A stretch of DNA of 64,000 nucleotides from Theodoxus fluviatilis (lineage: Eukaryota > Mollusca > Gastropoda > Cycloneritida > Neritidae): contig JAWQFJ010016895.1 in NCBI GenBank assembly GCA_034096865.1, forward strand, positions 1 through 64,000, read 5' to 3'. The notes under the pieces are model-generated. The model did not search any database and was not told the DNA's origin. It was given only the letters and a program-made list of their open reading frames with translations. The translations under genes and the position numbers were made by a program. Below are positions 10,207 to 22,600 of this stretch, piece after piece (position 1 is the stretch's first letter; every line of letters begins with the position of its first letter).

Positions 10207-12070
10207 AATGCATGTATGCCCACACACATACAAACACACATGTGTTCATGCACACGACATGCAGTGTATATGAGCTTGTTCCTGGCTGGCTGGGTGAGAA
10301 TGGAAGGTGTTCAGTCACGCACGCAAGGTTAGTGTGAGGATCCATTCCTGTCCTGTCTTTGTGATGGCAGCGCAGGCTAAAGTTAGTATTAATTACTATC
10401 TGATAAAGGAACTTTTTTTTTTTTTAAGGGATGGGGGTGGGGAATTATGAGATATAAACCATTGTTGTTAGTCAATTTCATCACTGTTTTCTTGCAAGGT
10501 CAGATAATTGGAAGCTGCTGGTTTTTTATTAGTACCTTGAAATTGATCCTAATGATCAACATGCTCGCTAAGTATCATTCTGTTCATGATGTTGTCTTCC
10601 TATTTTTAAAAAGGTTGTTTCAAAGACCAGGTGGAGTAGAATGCAGATTTGAAATTGTACTAGAGAATACTTGAGTTCCCAGCTCATTCTTAAACTGGAA
10701 TACAAGTATAAGCTGGGATCTTAAGTATTTAAAATAAACTTTCACAACTTTCCAATTTTCCAACAAGATATTTTTTGGGGGACCCATGACTTTGACCCAT
10801 GTCATCAATGGAACTGGCAGATTATGCAGTACTACAGTATGTTGCTGATGACATATTTTTCCAGATTGAGTGTCATTGTGGTGATTGTTGCAGGGCCTGA
10901 TGTTTGGCTACGCTACTGATGAGACGGAGGAGTGCATGCCCCTGACCGTGGTCCTGTCCCACAGGCTCAATGCCAAGATGGCCACGCTGCGTCGCTCAGG
11001 AGAGCTGTCCTGGGCCCGCCCTGACTCCAAGACCCAGGTCGGTGTTGCTGTGAGTTGGTGTAGGTAGGTAGAAACTTATACTGCCCATGAACACATAGCC
11101 CACATTGTACAGATTGTACTGAAACATGTATACTAATGCTGTCAGTGTTAAAGAGAGGGACTGGTTCACTTGACCTCAGTCACTAGCACTCATTCCACCT
11201 CTCTTTCCTGATTTTTATTGGCTGAGCTGGAATCTTTGGCAATGGTATTTTAGGGCATTTTATTGCTAGTTCAGCCTCGGGCAATCTCAGGAGTTGGGGA
11301 GTGCCACAGTGGGTTTTGCAGCAGAATGACCCTACTTTTGGGTTGTGGTTGTCGTGAAGGGTATCCACAATATTTCTGTCGCATAAGTGGGATTTTTGTC
11401 AATAGTTTTAAATCAGGGAAAAACTATATTTTCCTATTTGTGAGACTGCTGAAAAACATAAAGGACCCGATGTGGACGCTTTGAATGTTTTGCAGATTAT
11501 TGTTTCTAAGGCATTTGTGTGAATAGAGAGAGCATTGGTGTTTTATTTGCATGAAGGAGTATTTGGCAGGAAAAGGGCTCCAGAGTGCATGTTTTTTAGT
11601 TAATCCATCTGGTATTTCCAAACTTTGTAGTTAGTGACTGCATGCATGGCCAGTCATATTTGCTTGACTCAGTCAAAAACCGGGCATGCAGGAGGTCCTA
11701 GCTTGACCAGTCTTTCCAATGGCAGGTGACGGTGGAGTACTGCGTGGAGCGGGGTGCAGCGGTGCCCCAACGTGTGCACACTGTTGTCATCTCGGTGCAG
11801 CACGATGAAACGGTAACTCTGCAGCAGCTGAGGGAGGATCTGATGCAGAAGGTGATCAAGCCTGTCATCCCCAGCCGATACCTGGACCAGGACACCAAGT
11901 ACCTGCTGCAACCTTCCGGTCGCTTTATCATCGGAGGACCCCAGGTGTGTGTGGTTGTAGGCAGGTGCATGGCTCAGTATGCAGCCCCTACATATTCTTA
12001 GTGTTGGAGCTTTCGTTTGCTTTGTCTTCACATTTTTAGCTGAAGGCTGATGCTGGTTTTTAAATACTTT

Positions 12071-12123
<53 letters not shown>

Positions 12124-13607
12124 TTTATTTCTATTTGTATCATCATTATTAGTATTAATTCTCTTCCTTCTCCTCCTTCTCCTCCTCTTTCTTCCCCTCC
12201 TCTTTCTTCCCCTCCTCCTATTTCTTCCCCTCCTCCTCTTTCTTCCCCTCCTCCTCTTTCTTCCCCTCCTCCTCTTTCTTCCCCTCATCCTCTTTCTTCC
12301 CCTCCTCCTCCTCCTCCTCCTCCTCCTCCTCCTCCTCCTCCTCCTCCTCCTCCTCCTCCTCCTCCTCCTCCTCCTCCTCCTCCTCCTCCTCTTTCTTCCC
12401 CTCCTCCTCTTTCTTCTTCCCCTCCTCCTCTTTCTTCTTCTCCTCCTCCTCCTCCGCCGCCTCCTCCTCCTCCTCCTCCGCCGCCGCCTCCTCCTCCTCC
12501 TCCTCCTCCTCCTCCTCCTCCTCCTCCTCCTCCTCCTCCTCCTCCTCCTCCTCCTCTTTCTCTTTCTCCCCCTCCTCCTATTTCTTCTCCTCCTCCTCCT
12601 CTTTCTTCTTCTCCTCCTCTTTCTTCTTCATCTCCTCCTCCTCCTCCTCCTCCTCCTCCTCCTCCTCCTCCTCCTCCTCCTCCTCCTCCTCCTCCTCCTC
12701 CTCCTTGCAATTCAAATATTTGAAGTTGCACTGTAGAAGAGAGAGGAAATTCTCATTCCCTTGCCCTTTCTGTAAAATGAACAGTGATAGAAGTCTGTAT
12801 GCATCATCGTGTTGAGGACAGTGGCCAATACAGTACTGAACTACACTACCTGGTTGCTGCTTCCACAAATACCATGTAACTAATAAACATATAGATAGTG
12901 TCTTACCCATTTCTGCTCAGTCAGTGAATAAGACATCATCATACATAGCATGTCTCATTTTGTGTAGAGCCACGTGGAATGCTCTCAGGAATAGTGGAGT
13001 TGGAATAGCAGACATTGCTTGTGGGAAACGTCTGTTCATGTGCCAACTGGTTTAGGCCTAAAAGCAGTGTGTTTAAGCAGACATGAATGCTCTTTGTTAC
13101 AGAGTGATGCTGGGCTGACTGGACGAAAGATCATTGTGGACACCTATGGAGGGTGGGGGGCCCATGGTGGTGGGGCTTTGTCGGGCAAGGACGTGATGAT
13201 GATCGACCGCTGTGGCTCCTACATGGCACGCTGGATCGCACTGTCCCTTGTCAAGGCGGGCATCTGTCGACGCTGCCTCGTGCAGGTAACTAGTCTGTGT
13301 CTGCTGTCAGGCAGGAGTGACTCAGTGAGTAGTGTCAAATAGAAATGCTACACTTATCTTTTATCCATTTTTGTTCTCTTTTTAATGTTCGTGTCCTGTA
13401 GTAATGACAATGGTGTCAAGTAGAGTTGCTGTACAAATCCATTTTTGTTTTTCACTATTTTGAGTTTTGGTGTCATACAGTAATGAAAGAGGTGTCAAGT
13501 AGAATTGCTGCACTATACTGTTTTTCGCTGTGTTGAGTGCAGTTAATAGGCTGTGTCTGGTGGTGATTTGATATACATGTATAATTGCTCCAGTTAACCA
13601 AGGTTTT

Positions 13608-13676
<69 letters not shown>

Positions 13677-16600
13677 GTTTATGTGGTTTTGATGCATTTC
13701 CAGTTTGTACCGTTTCTGTAGCTTATTTTCAGATGAAAGTATGATAGTAATTAAAGTGTTATTTGTGTTTTTTTTTCTCCCCATGTATCTGTGCATTTGC
13801 AACATTTTTGTAGTTATGCATGTTTTCCCATCATACTGACCAGTAGACAACCAGTGATATTATGACCTTGACCTCGAAAAAAGAATTAGCATAATTCTAT
13901 ACCCACACGTGCCTGCCTGCCTCGTCCAATCTGATTGGTCGAGACACAGAGCTAGGGACGCCGTGAGCAAAGGGAGGTAACCCCCAGTGCGCCGCGTCAC
14001 CACACCTCGTGTATAAATGCAGCAGGGCAGGGCACGACAGACCTCTTTGACACTTTCGCTTGCACTCGGAGTACTTGTGCTAGGGATTACCTCGGGTCAT
14101 TTTGTGTGACTTAAGGAATTAGCTGTTCCTTCGCTGGACTGCAGCTTGAGGGAAGTACTGCGGCGTGCCGCTGTGGCGTCCGTTGACGTTTTGTGTTAAG
14201 TTGAATTTTGTTCGCCTGGTAAATTTGAGTGCGCGCACGCTGTTCTGTTGGGCTAGCGTGTCGTTGTGTGTTATCAGGCTAGCGTCGGCTGGCTAGTGGG
14301 TTGCTGCTTTGCTTGCCGTCGCATTCGTTTTGCGTGGTGGTGTGTGTTCGCTTTTTGGCTGCGGGGTTTCTCACGGAAACTCCGTGTGTCCGTAATGGCG
14401 GAACTTCCCCACGCTGGTCGTGTTCGAAATAATGGCGTCGGCACGACTGGGACAGCGAAGTCGGGGGATGAGGGTGGTACGCGGTTACTTTGACCGCGTG
14501 CTGCTATTTGTCCTGCTTTGTCGTCCAGGCGTAGGTCTGTTTCGTGCACTACGCGCGCTAGTGTGACGGTCGCCTCGGTGGAAACTGGGGCGACGGTTGC
14601 TCTCTACTGGCTGTTGCCGCTGTTGGCGTTCATTTAAAAGGACGCTTCGTGTGGCAGTGTGTTAGCTGGGATTTGTTGAGTGCACGCGCTGTGTTGCTGT
14701 TGCTTAGCGTGTGCCGCGTTCAGTGCGCGCGAGGCTGGGGGGTTTTGCTTGCAGTTATGTTTGTTTTGCGGGCGCTTTTCTCGGTGGCTGTTCGCTCGTA
14801 TTCGAGGATGGTGGCGTGGCTACCGAACTCGTAAATGGCGGAATGCGCCGCGTATGTTGTTTTGAACGCTTGTTTGTGCGTTGGGAATGGGCGCTTTGCA
14901 CTGACGTGCAAACGCTAGTTCTCGGGTGCGCTTGGCGTGTCGTTGCTCGTCGTGCGAGTACAATTGGCTGGTGGGTTCGCTTGTTGATTGTATTCGAGTT
15001 CGCTGTTGTTACGGCGTTCAGCTTTTGGCGTTCGTTGAACGCTGGTATGGGCGCTTGGAAGTTGCGGCATGCGCTCGTTGTCTTGTGTTGGCAGTCGTTG
15101 CTTGTTATACGAGCACCGACTGACGGCTGTTTCGCTTGTTGCTGTCTCGCGTTCGTTGTTGCTGCGCTGTGCGCCATTCCCAGTCTTCGGGACTGGCGCC
15201 TCGCTGTGACTGTGAGCGTTTAATGGCGTCCGTCATTTAGTTTGCGCGTGTTAGCGGCGTGCGTTCTCCGGGCGTTGGCAAGGCGGTGGAGGCAACGTCG
15301 GGGGGGAGGTTGGAATTCTCACCAGTTACGAGTGAGTGTTTCTGCTTTTCCTTCTCTGGCGTCCATGCATCGGTCGGGTTGCGAGGCTTCCACTCCTTTT
15401 CCTGTGTCGATAGGTGGCGCTACGGAGTTTCAGTCTCGCACGTTTCTGTTATGTTTCTGTGTGGCTGTGTGTTCGTTTCTCGGCGTCGGGGCTGTCACAC
15501 AGCTTGCATGTCAGGGCGGAACTTCCCACGCGGGGTTGTGTTCATGGCGTGCAGGATTTGGAGTCGCCTCGACTGGGGCAGCGAGGTCGGGGGCAGAGGG
15601 GGTACGCGGTCTTTACGAACGCGTGCTTCTGCTCTTCCGTCTGCTTCGTCCTCCACGCGTAGGTGTACTTCGCGTGCTTCGTGTCTGTGCCTGTGTTGGA
15701 AAACCAGGCATAGAGGCGGAAGTTTCGCTTGCGGCTGTTGCTGTTCCATCACGCGTCTATTGCAACGGTCGCCACTTGACTGGGCGACAGTTGTTTTCTC
15801 TGCTGGTGGGAGTGAGCCCTCGGAGTTCGCTCTCGGCCTCCTCCCCTGGCTCTGTCTCCCCGGGCCAGTGGAACAGGAGTATCTGTTATCTCCTCTCCCG
15901 CTGGGTCGGTTGTTGTGGGGTCAGTGTGGCCAGTTCCCGCGCCCTTGGATAGTGGCGTGATGTGGCTTTCTGTGGGAAGGCGTTCCATGGACAGGTATGT
16001 ATTGTGCGGTCAGTGTGGCTTTTCCCGCGCCCTTGGATAGTGGCGCGATGTGGCTTCTGGCGGGAGGCGGTTCCACGCTCCTCCGAGCTTGGACAGGTAT
16101 GTATTGGCGGCAGTTGTGGCCGATTCCCGCGCCCTTGGATAGTGGCGCGATGCGGTTTTCTGTCGGAAGCCGTCCCACGTGCCCCGCCCTGTGCGTCCGG
16201 AAGTTCGAGCGGGATGGTGAGGCTTCCCCTCCACGCTTCCGCGAGGTCAAGCTCTGACGGCAGGACGTCCCACTCTCCCATCAGGTCGAGCTCGGACAGG
16301 TACGTATGGTGTCTGCCCGGCAGAACTTTGATCCCGGCCATTCAGCTAACACTGTCTGGTCCGGTGATCACGGCCCCACCACGCTTCCGCAAGGTCGAGC
16401 TACGGTGGGGTGACGGCGGAGCGTTGATCCCGTCCATTCAGCTGACACTGTCTGGTTCGGTGAGCATGCCGCCACCCCCTCCCCACCCCCGTGCCATCAC
16501 ATGTGCCCCGCCCCTGTGCTTCCGGGAGATCGAGCGGGATGGTGAGGCTCCTCCTCCACGCTTCCCCCAGGTCGAGCTCGGAGAGGTACGTATGTGGGTA

Positions 16601-19600
16601 GGGCGAAGCGTTGACCCCGGCCACTCAGCTAACACTGTTCGGCCTGGCTCATGCCGCCCCCCATCAGGTAGAGCTCGGACAGGTACGTATGGGGTCTGTC
16701 ACGGCAGAATATTGATCCCGGCCATTCAGCTAACACTGTCTGGTCCGGTGATCACGGCCCCACCACGCTTCCGCAAGGTCGAGCTACGGTGGGGTGACGG
16801 CGGAGCGTTGATCCCGTCCATTCAGCTGACACTGTCTAGTTCGGTGAGCATGCCGCCACCACCACCCCCCCCCCCCCCCCCCGTGCGGTCCACGTGCCCC
16901 GCCCCTGTGCTTCCGGGAGATCGAGTGGGATGGTGAGGCTCCTTCTCCACGTTTCCCCAGGTCGAGCTCGGAGAGGTACGTATGTGGGTAGGGCGGAGCA
17001 TTGACCCCGGCCACTCAGCTAACACTGTTCGGCCTGGCTCATGCCGCCCCCCATCTGGTAGAGCTCGGACAGGTACGTATGGGGTCTGTCACGGCGTATA
17101 TTGATCCCGGCCATTCAGCTAACACTGTCTGGTCCGGTGATCACGGCCCCACCACGCTTCCCGCAAGGTCGAGCTACGGTGGGGCGACGGCGGAGCGTTG
17201 ATCCCGTCCATTCAGCTGACACTGTCTGGTTCGGTGAGCATGCCGCCACCCGTCCCGTGCGGCCACTTTGACGGCAGGACGTCCCACTCTCCCATCAGGT
17301 CGAGCTCGGACAGGTACGTATGGTGTCTGCCACGGCAGAACATTGATCCTGGCCATTCAGCTAACACTGTCTGGTTCGGTGGTCATGGCCCCACCACGCT
17401 TCCACAAGGTCGAGCTACGGTGGGGCGACGGCGGACCGTTGATCCCGTCCATTCAGCTGACACTGTCTGGGTCGGTGAGCATGCCGCCTCCTGCTCCAGG
17501 CGGTCTCCTGTGTTCCCGGGGGGTCGACCGGGACAGGTGCAGCCGACCCCTTCGCGCTTCCGCGAGATCGTGCTCCGTGGTGGGGGCACGACACAGCGCT
17601 GATCCCGTCCATTCAGCAGACACTGTTTGGTATGGGAATCAAGTTGCCCGTCACCCCGCGCTTTTCGCTGGGTCACGCCCTCGCTCTTCCGTCAGGTCGA
17701 GCAGGGTGGTGCTTCAACCTCGGCACGCTCACTTGAGGTCGGGCTCTGAGGTGGGGTCGCGGCAGGGCATTGCTCCCGGTCATTCAGCAGACGCTGTTTG
17801 GTCCGGTGATCAGGCCGCCCCTCACCCCGTGCGTTCCTCTGGGTCGCGCTCCCGCTCTTCCGTCAGGTCGAGCAGGGTGGTGCAACAATCCCGCCACACT
17901 CATGTGAGGTCGTGCTCTGAGGTGGGGTCGCGGCGAGGCGTTGCTTCCGGTCATTCAGCAGACGCTGTCTGGTCCGGTCACCACGCTGCCCCCCTGCCTG
18001 TGCATGGACATGCCTTTCTGGCCTGGAGCTTCCTGGTTCCCTGATCTGCTGGCTCTGGTCGATGGGGAGCGCATCGAGCTTCATCTCTCTGAGTGCACTC
18101 AATGTTACCTGGCTCGAACTCAGTCCCGTCGTCTTCGGAAACGGAGACTGTTTCTGCCCCTTACGCGTCGTCACGCTGAGGTGTCTAAGACGTCTATTCT
18201 TGCTGGCTACGCGTGTTGATTACGGATGCGTACAAGAATGCGTTGCTTGATCCTCCCGTCGGTGCCTCTCGGACTCATGAACTCTGCAAGGTTGCCACCT
18301 CTGTAGCGTTTGCCTAGAATGTCTCCTTGGCTCACCTTATGAGAGCGGCTTTTTGGCGCGGTGACTGTGTGTTCACACGCCATTACCTGCGGGATGTTCA
18401 AGTTCGTCGTGTCAACGACACCTTTGGCATCAATAAGTTGGTTGTTGCGGGTTCGGCTCTTCGTGTTGAGGGTGAGTGGTTTATTTTAGTCAGGTGTTTA
18501 TGCACAACCTGCCGCCCAGCGTTGGGCAATCATATCACTGGTTGTCTACTGGTCAGTATGATGGGAAAACTTGAAGAAATTTAAACTAATTTCTATGTTT
18601 TCCTAACATACTTACCAGTAGACAACTTACTGTCCCACCCACCTCCCCTTATTGTGCATTTGCTGGGTCTCAGCTGTGTCAAAGAGGTCTGTCGTGCCCT
18701 GCCCTGCTGCATTTATACACGAGGTGTGGTGACGCGGCGCACTGGGAGTTACCTCCCTTTGCTCACGGCGTCCCTAGCTCTGTGTCTCGACCAATCAGAT
18801 TGGACGAGGCAGGCAGGCACGTGTGGGTATAGAATTATGCTAATTCTTTTTTCGAGGTCAAGGTCATAATATCACTGGTTGTCTACTGGTAAGTATGTTA
18901 GGAAAACATAGAAATTAGTTTAAATTTCTTCAAATTTATGAATGTGCAAAAAGGGCAGATACTTATACTTTTTTTTTATGTGCTTATGAAATAAATTTCA
19001 CTGCACTACATGAAGTTCATGGTTTTTACACTGATGGACTCCTGTAGACATGAAATGTAGGTCAGTGGTTTTTCCCGTCACCTGTTTTCAGGTGTCCTAC
19101 TCCATTGGCATCAACGACCCTCTCTCTGTGGCGGTCTTCAACTACGGCACCTCCAAGCACTCCATGGCAGAGCTGCTGAAGATCATCCATGCCAACTTCG
19201 ACCTGCGTCCCGGCATGATTGTCAAGTAAGTCGCCTTCCACCAGTCTGCTCAGCCTCCTTGCTGCAGTGAAATCTGCCATCTCAGTTTTCTCCCTCTTAC
19301 CTTCTGCAGTTCCTGTGTGAAGCAGCTCCTGATTGGAGCATGATTTCCTGTGTTTATTTTGTCACTGTGTTTCAATTCCACTTTTTAATGATATTTTATC
19401 TACCTATTTCAGAACAGGCTAACTTTCTAATCAGTAGTTCCTTTGCGTGACATCATCTATTAATTTTAAAGTTATCTCTTATGTTAGATTTTGACTTTTT
19501 TTCTTCACTTACAATATTTTGTTGTTGTTCAGGTTATTTTTCTGTAAATGTATACTGTCTCCCTCAGTGGCTTGTAAAATTCGCAAATGACAACAATCAA

Positions 19601-22600
19601 AGCAGAGTCTGCAAGTTTTGTCAGGAGTGCCGTCAGAGTGTTGATTTAATGTATGGAGGCTCATACCACCTGTTTGTGCCCTTTGCTGACCTTGCTGTCA
19701 GCTAAGCCTCAGATGCTCTTTCTCCAGTCTTTCTCTCTAGACTCATTGTTCTAAATGTAGCAGTCAACTGAAGCCCACAGGTAAGGGTGCATCTGTGGCC
19801 GAGTGTCTAAATGTAGCAGTCAAATGAAGCCCACAGGTAAGGCTGCCTCTGTGGCCGAGTGTCTAAATGTAGCAGTCAAATGAAGCCCACAGGTAAGGGT
19901 GCCTCTGTGGCCGAGTGTCTAAATGTAGCAGTCAAATGAAGCCCACAGGTAAGGCTGCCTCTGTGGCCGAGTGTCTAAATGTAGCAGTCAAATGAAGCCC
20001 ACAGGTAAGGCTGCCTCTGCGGCCGAGTGTCTAAATGTAGCAGTCAAATGAAGCCCACAGGTAAGGGTGCCTCTGTGGCCGAGTGTCTAAATGTAGCAGT
20101 CAAATGAAGCCCACAGGTAAGGCTGCCTCTGTGGCCGAGTGTCTAAATGTAGCAGTCAAATGAAGCCCACAGGTAAGGCTGCCTCTGTGGCCGAGTGTCT
20201 AAATGTAGCAGTCAAATGAAGCCCACAGGTAAGGCTGCCTCTGTGGCCGAGTGTCTAAATGTAGCAGTCAAATGAAGCCCACAGGTAAGGCTGCCTCTGT
20301 GGCCAAGTGTCTAAATGTAGCAGTCAAATGAAGCCCACAGGTAAGGCTGCCTCTGTGGCCGAGTGTCTAAATGTAGCAGTCAAATGAAGCCCACAGGTAA
20401 GGGTGCCTCTGTGGCCGAGTGTCTAAATGTAGCAGTCAAATGAAGCCCACAGGTAAGGGTGCCTCTGTGGCCGAGTGTCTAAATGTAGCAGTCAAATGAA
20501 GCCCACAGGTAAGGCTGCCTCTGTGGCCGAGTGTCTAAATGTAGCAGTCAAATGAAGCCCACAGGTAAGGCTGCCTCTGCGGCCGAGTGTCTAAATGTAG
20601 CAGTCAAATGAAGCCCACAGGTAAGGGTGCCTCTGTGGCCGAGTGTCTAAATGTAGCAGTCAAATGAAGCCCACAGGTAAGGCTGCCTCTGTGGCCGAGT
20701 GTCTAAATGTAGCAGTCAAATGAAGCCCACAGGTAAGGCTGCCTCTGTGGCCGAGTGTCTAAATGTAGCAGTCAAATGAAGCCCACAGGTAAGGCTGCCT
20801 CTGTGGCCGAGTGTCTAAATGTAGCAGTCAAATGAAGCCCACAGGTAAGGCTGCCTCTGTGGCCGAGTGTCTAAATGTAGCAGTCAAATGAAGCCCACAG
20901 GTAAGGCTGCCTCTGTGGCCGAGTGTCTAAATGTAACAGTCAAATGAAGCCCACAGGTAAGGCTGCCTCTGTGCCCAAGTGTCTAAATGTAGCAGTCAAA
21001 TGAAGCCCACAGGTAAGGCTGCCTCTGTGGCCGAGTGTCTAAATGTAGCAGTCAAATGAAGCCCACAGGTAAGGCTGCCTCTGTGGCCGAGTGTCTAAAT
21101 GTAGCAGTCAAATGAAGCCCACAGGTAAGGGTGCCTCTGTGGCCGAGTGTCTAAATGTAGCAGTCAAATGAAGCCCACAGGTAAGGCTGCCTCTGTGGCC
21201 GAGTGTCTAAATGTAGCAGTCAAATGAAGCCCACAGGTAAGGCTGCCTCTGTGCCCAAGTGTCTAAATGTAGCAGTCAAATGAAGCCCACAGGTAAGGCT
21301 GCCTCTGTGCCCAAGTGTCTAAATGTAGCAGTCAAATGAAGCCCACAGGTAAGGCTGCCTCTGTGGCCGAGTGTCTAAATGTAGCAGTCAAATGAAGCCC
21401 ACAGGTAAGGCTGCCTCTGTGGCCGAGTGTCTAAATGTAGCAGTCAAATGAAGCCCACAGGTAAGGCTGCCTCTGTGGCCGAGTGGTGAATGTACTTGAC
21501 CTGCAGGTGCTTGAGGCTAGAGGGTGTGGCATTCAAAGCTGCATGCTTCCCACAGTTGCATTGTTTCTCCCAACGCAGAAGTAAAAGCAGGGCCCTGTGA
21601 GGGCTGTGATGGTACATTGTAGCACAATGCATGCAGCCATGGACTAGCATCAGGCTGGAATACCCTCCTAGGTGTGGAAATGGTGCTGGTACATGATTTT
21701 GTGCAACTTATCTGTCTGTCACTGTGTTTGTCGTCAGGTGCCAAGGAAGAGTTGATCAAATAGCCTGGCAATCAAGGGTAAAGTGTAAAGTGGTTTGAGA
21801 TTCAGACGGGGTGAAGGGTCATGATATAAAACCACACCTTTATTAAAACCACACCTTTACCTTACTACCTGATGTCCCCTACATAGCACACAACTTCCTA
21901 GGGCAGTAAGGGGCAGTATGGGAAAGTAAGGGGCAGTATGGGAAAGTAAGGGGCAGTATGGGAAAGTAAGGGGCAGTATGGGAAAGTAAGGGGCAGTATG
22001 GGAAAGTAAGGGGCAGTATGGGAAAGTAAGGGGCAGTATGGGAAAGTAAGGGGCAGTATGGGAAAGTAAGGGGCAGTATGGGAAAGTAAGGGGCAGTATG
22101 GGAAAGTAAGGGGCAGTATGGGAAAGTAAGGGGCAGTATGGGAAAGTATGGGGCAGTATGGGAAAGTAAGGGGCAGTATGGGAAAGTATGGGGCAGTATG
22201 GGAAAGTAAGGGGCAGTATGGGAAAGTAAGGGGCAGTATGGGAAAGTAAGGGGCAGTATGGGAAAGTAAGGGGCAGTATGGGAAAGTAAGGGGCAGTATG
22301 GGAAAGTAAGGGGCAGTATGGGAAAGTATGGGGCAGTATGGGAAAGTAAGGGGCAGTATGGGAAAGTATGGGGCAGTATGGGAAAGTAAGGGGCAGTATG
22401 GGAAAGTAAGGGGCAGTATGGGAAAGTAAGGGGCAGTATGGGAAAGTAAGGGGCAGTATGGGAAAGTAAGGGGCAGTATGGGAAAGTAAGGGGCAGTATG
22501 GGAAAGTATGGGGCAGTATGGGAAAGTAAGGGGCAGTATGGGAAAGTATGGGGCAGTATGGGAAAGTAAGGGGCAGTATGGGAAAGTAAGGGGCAGTATG

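Larger units (their letters stand above)
13822..18933 (+). mobile_element. DIRS-type tyrosine-recombinase retrotransposon, non-autonomous, in intron 6
   Basis: The 5112-bp element has inverted terminal repeats of equal length (13822-14053 and 18676-18907, 232 bp each), a 26-bp extension beyond the right repeat (18908-18933), and an internal complementary region (18532-18626) that is the reverse complement of right end plus left end joined. These are the hallmark features of DIRS1-like elements, which replicate through a circle and integrate with a tyrosine recombinase. A decayed recombinase (18004-18480) lies just before the internal complementary region. No reverse transcriptase, RNase H or gag was recognised; the interior is CpG-rich repeats instead. 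No target duplication is seen, as expected for DIRS. Confidence 0.85.

Noticed and set aside
12050..12736. Leu-, Gly- and Glu-rich open frames
   Set aside because: Artefacts of the TCC/GGA microsatellite.
14711..15960. 170-236 codon open frames inside the DIRS element as gag candidates
   Set aside because: Overlapping frames in CpG-rich sequence with no Gag or zinc-knuckle pattern; base composition explains them.
21477..21545. functional tRNA gene
   Set aside because: The A box is good but the B box is decayed and no cloverleaf closes; a SINE head fits better.
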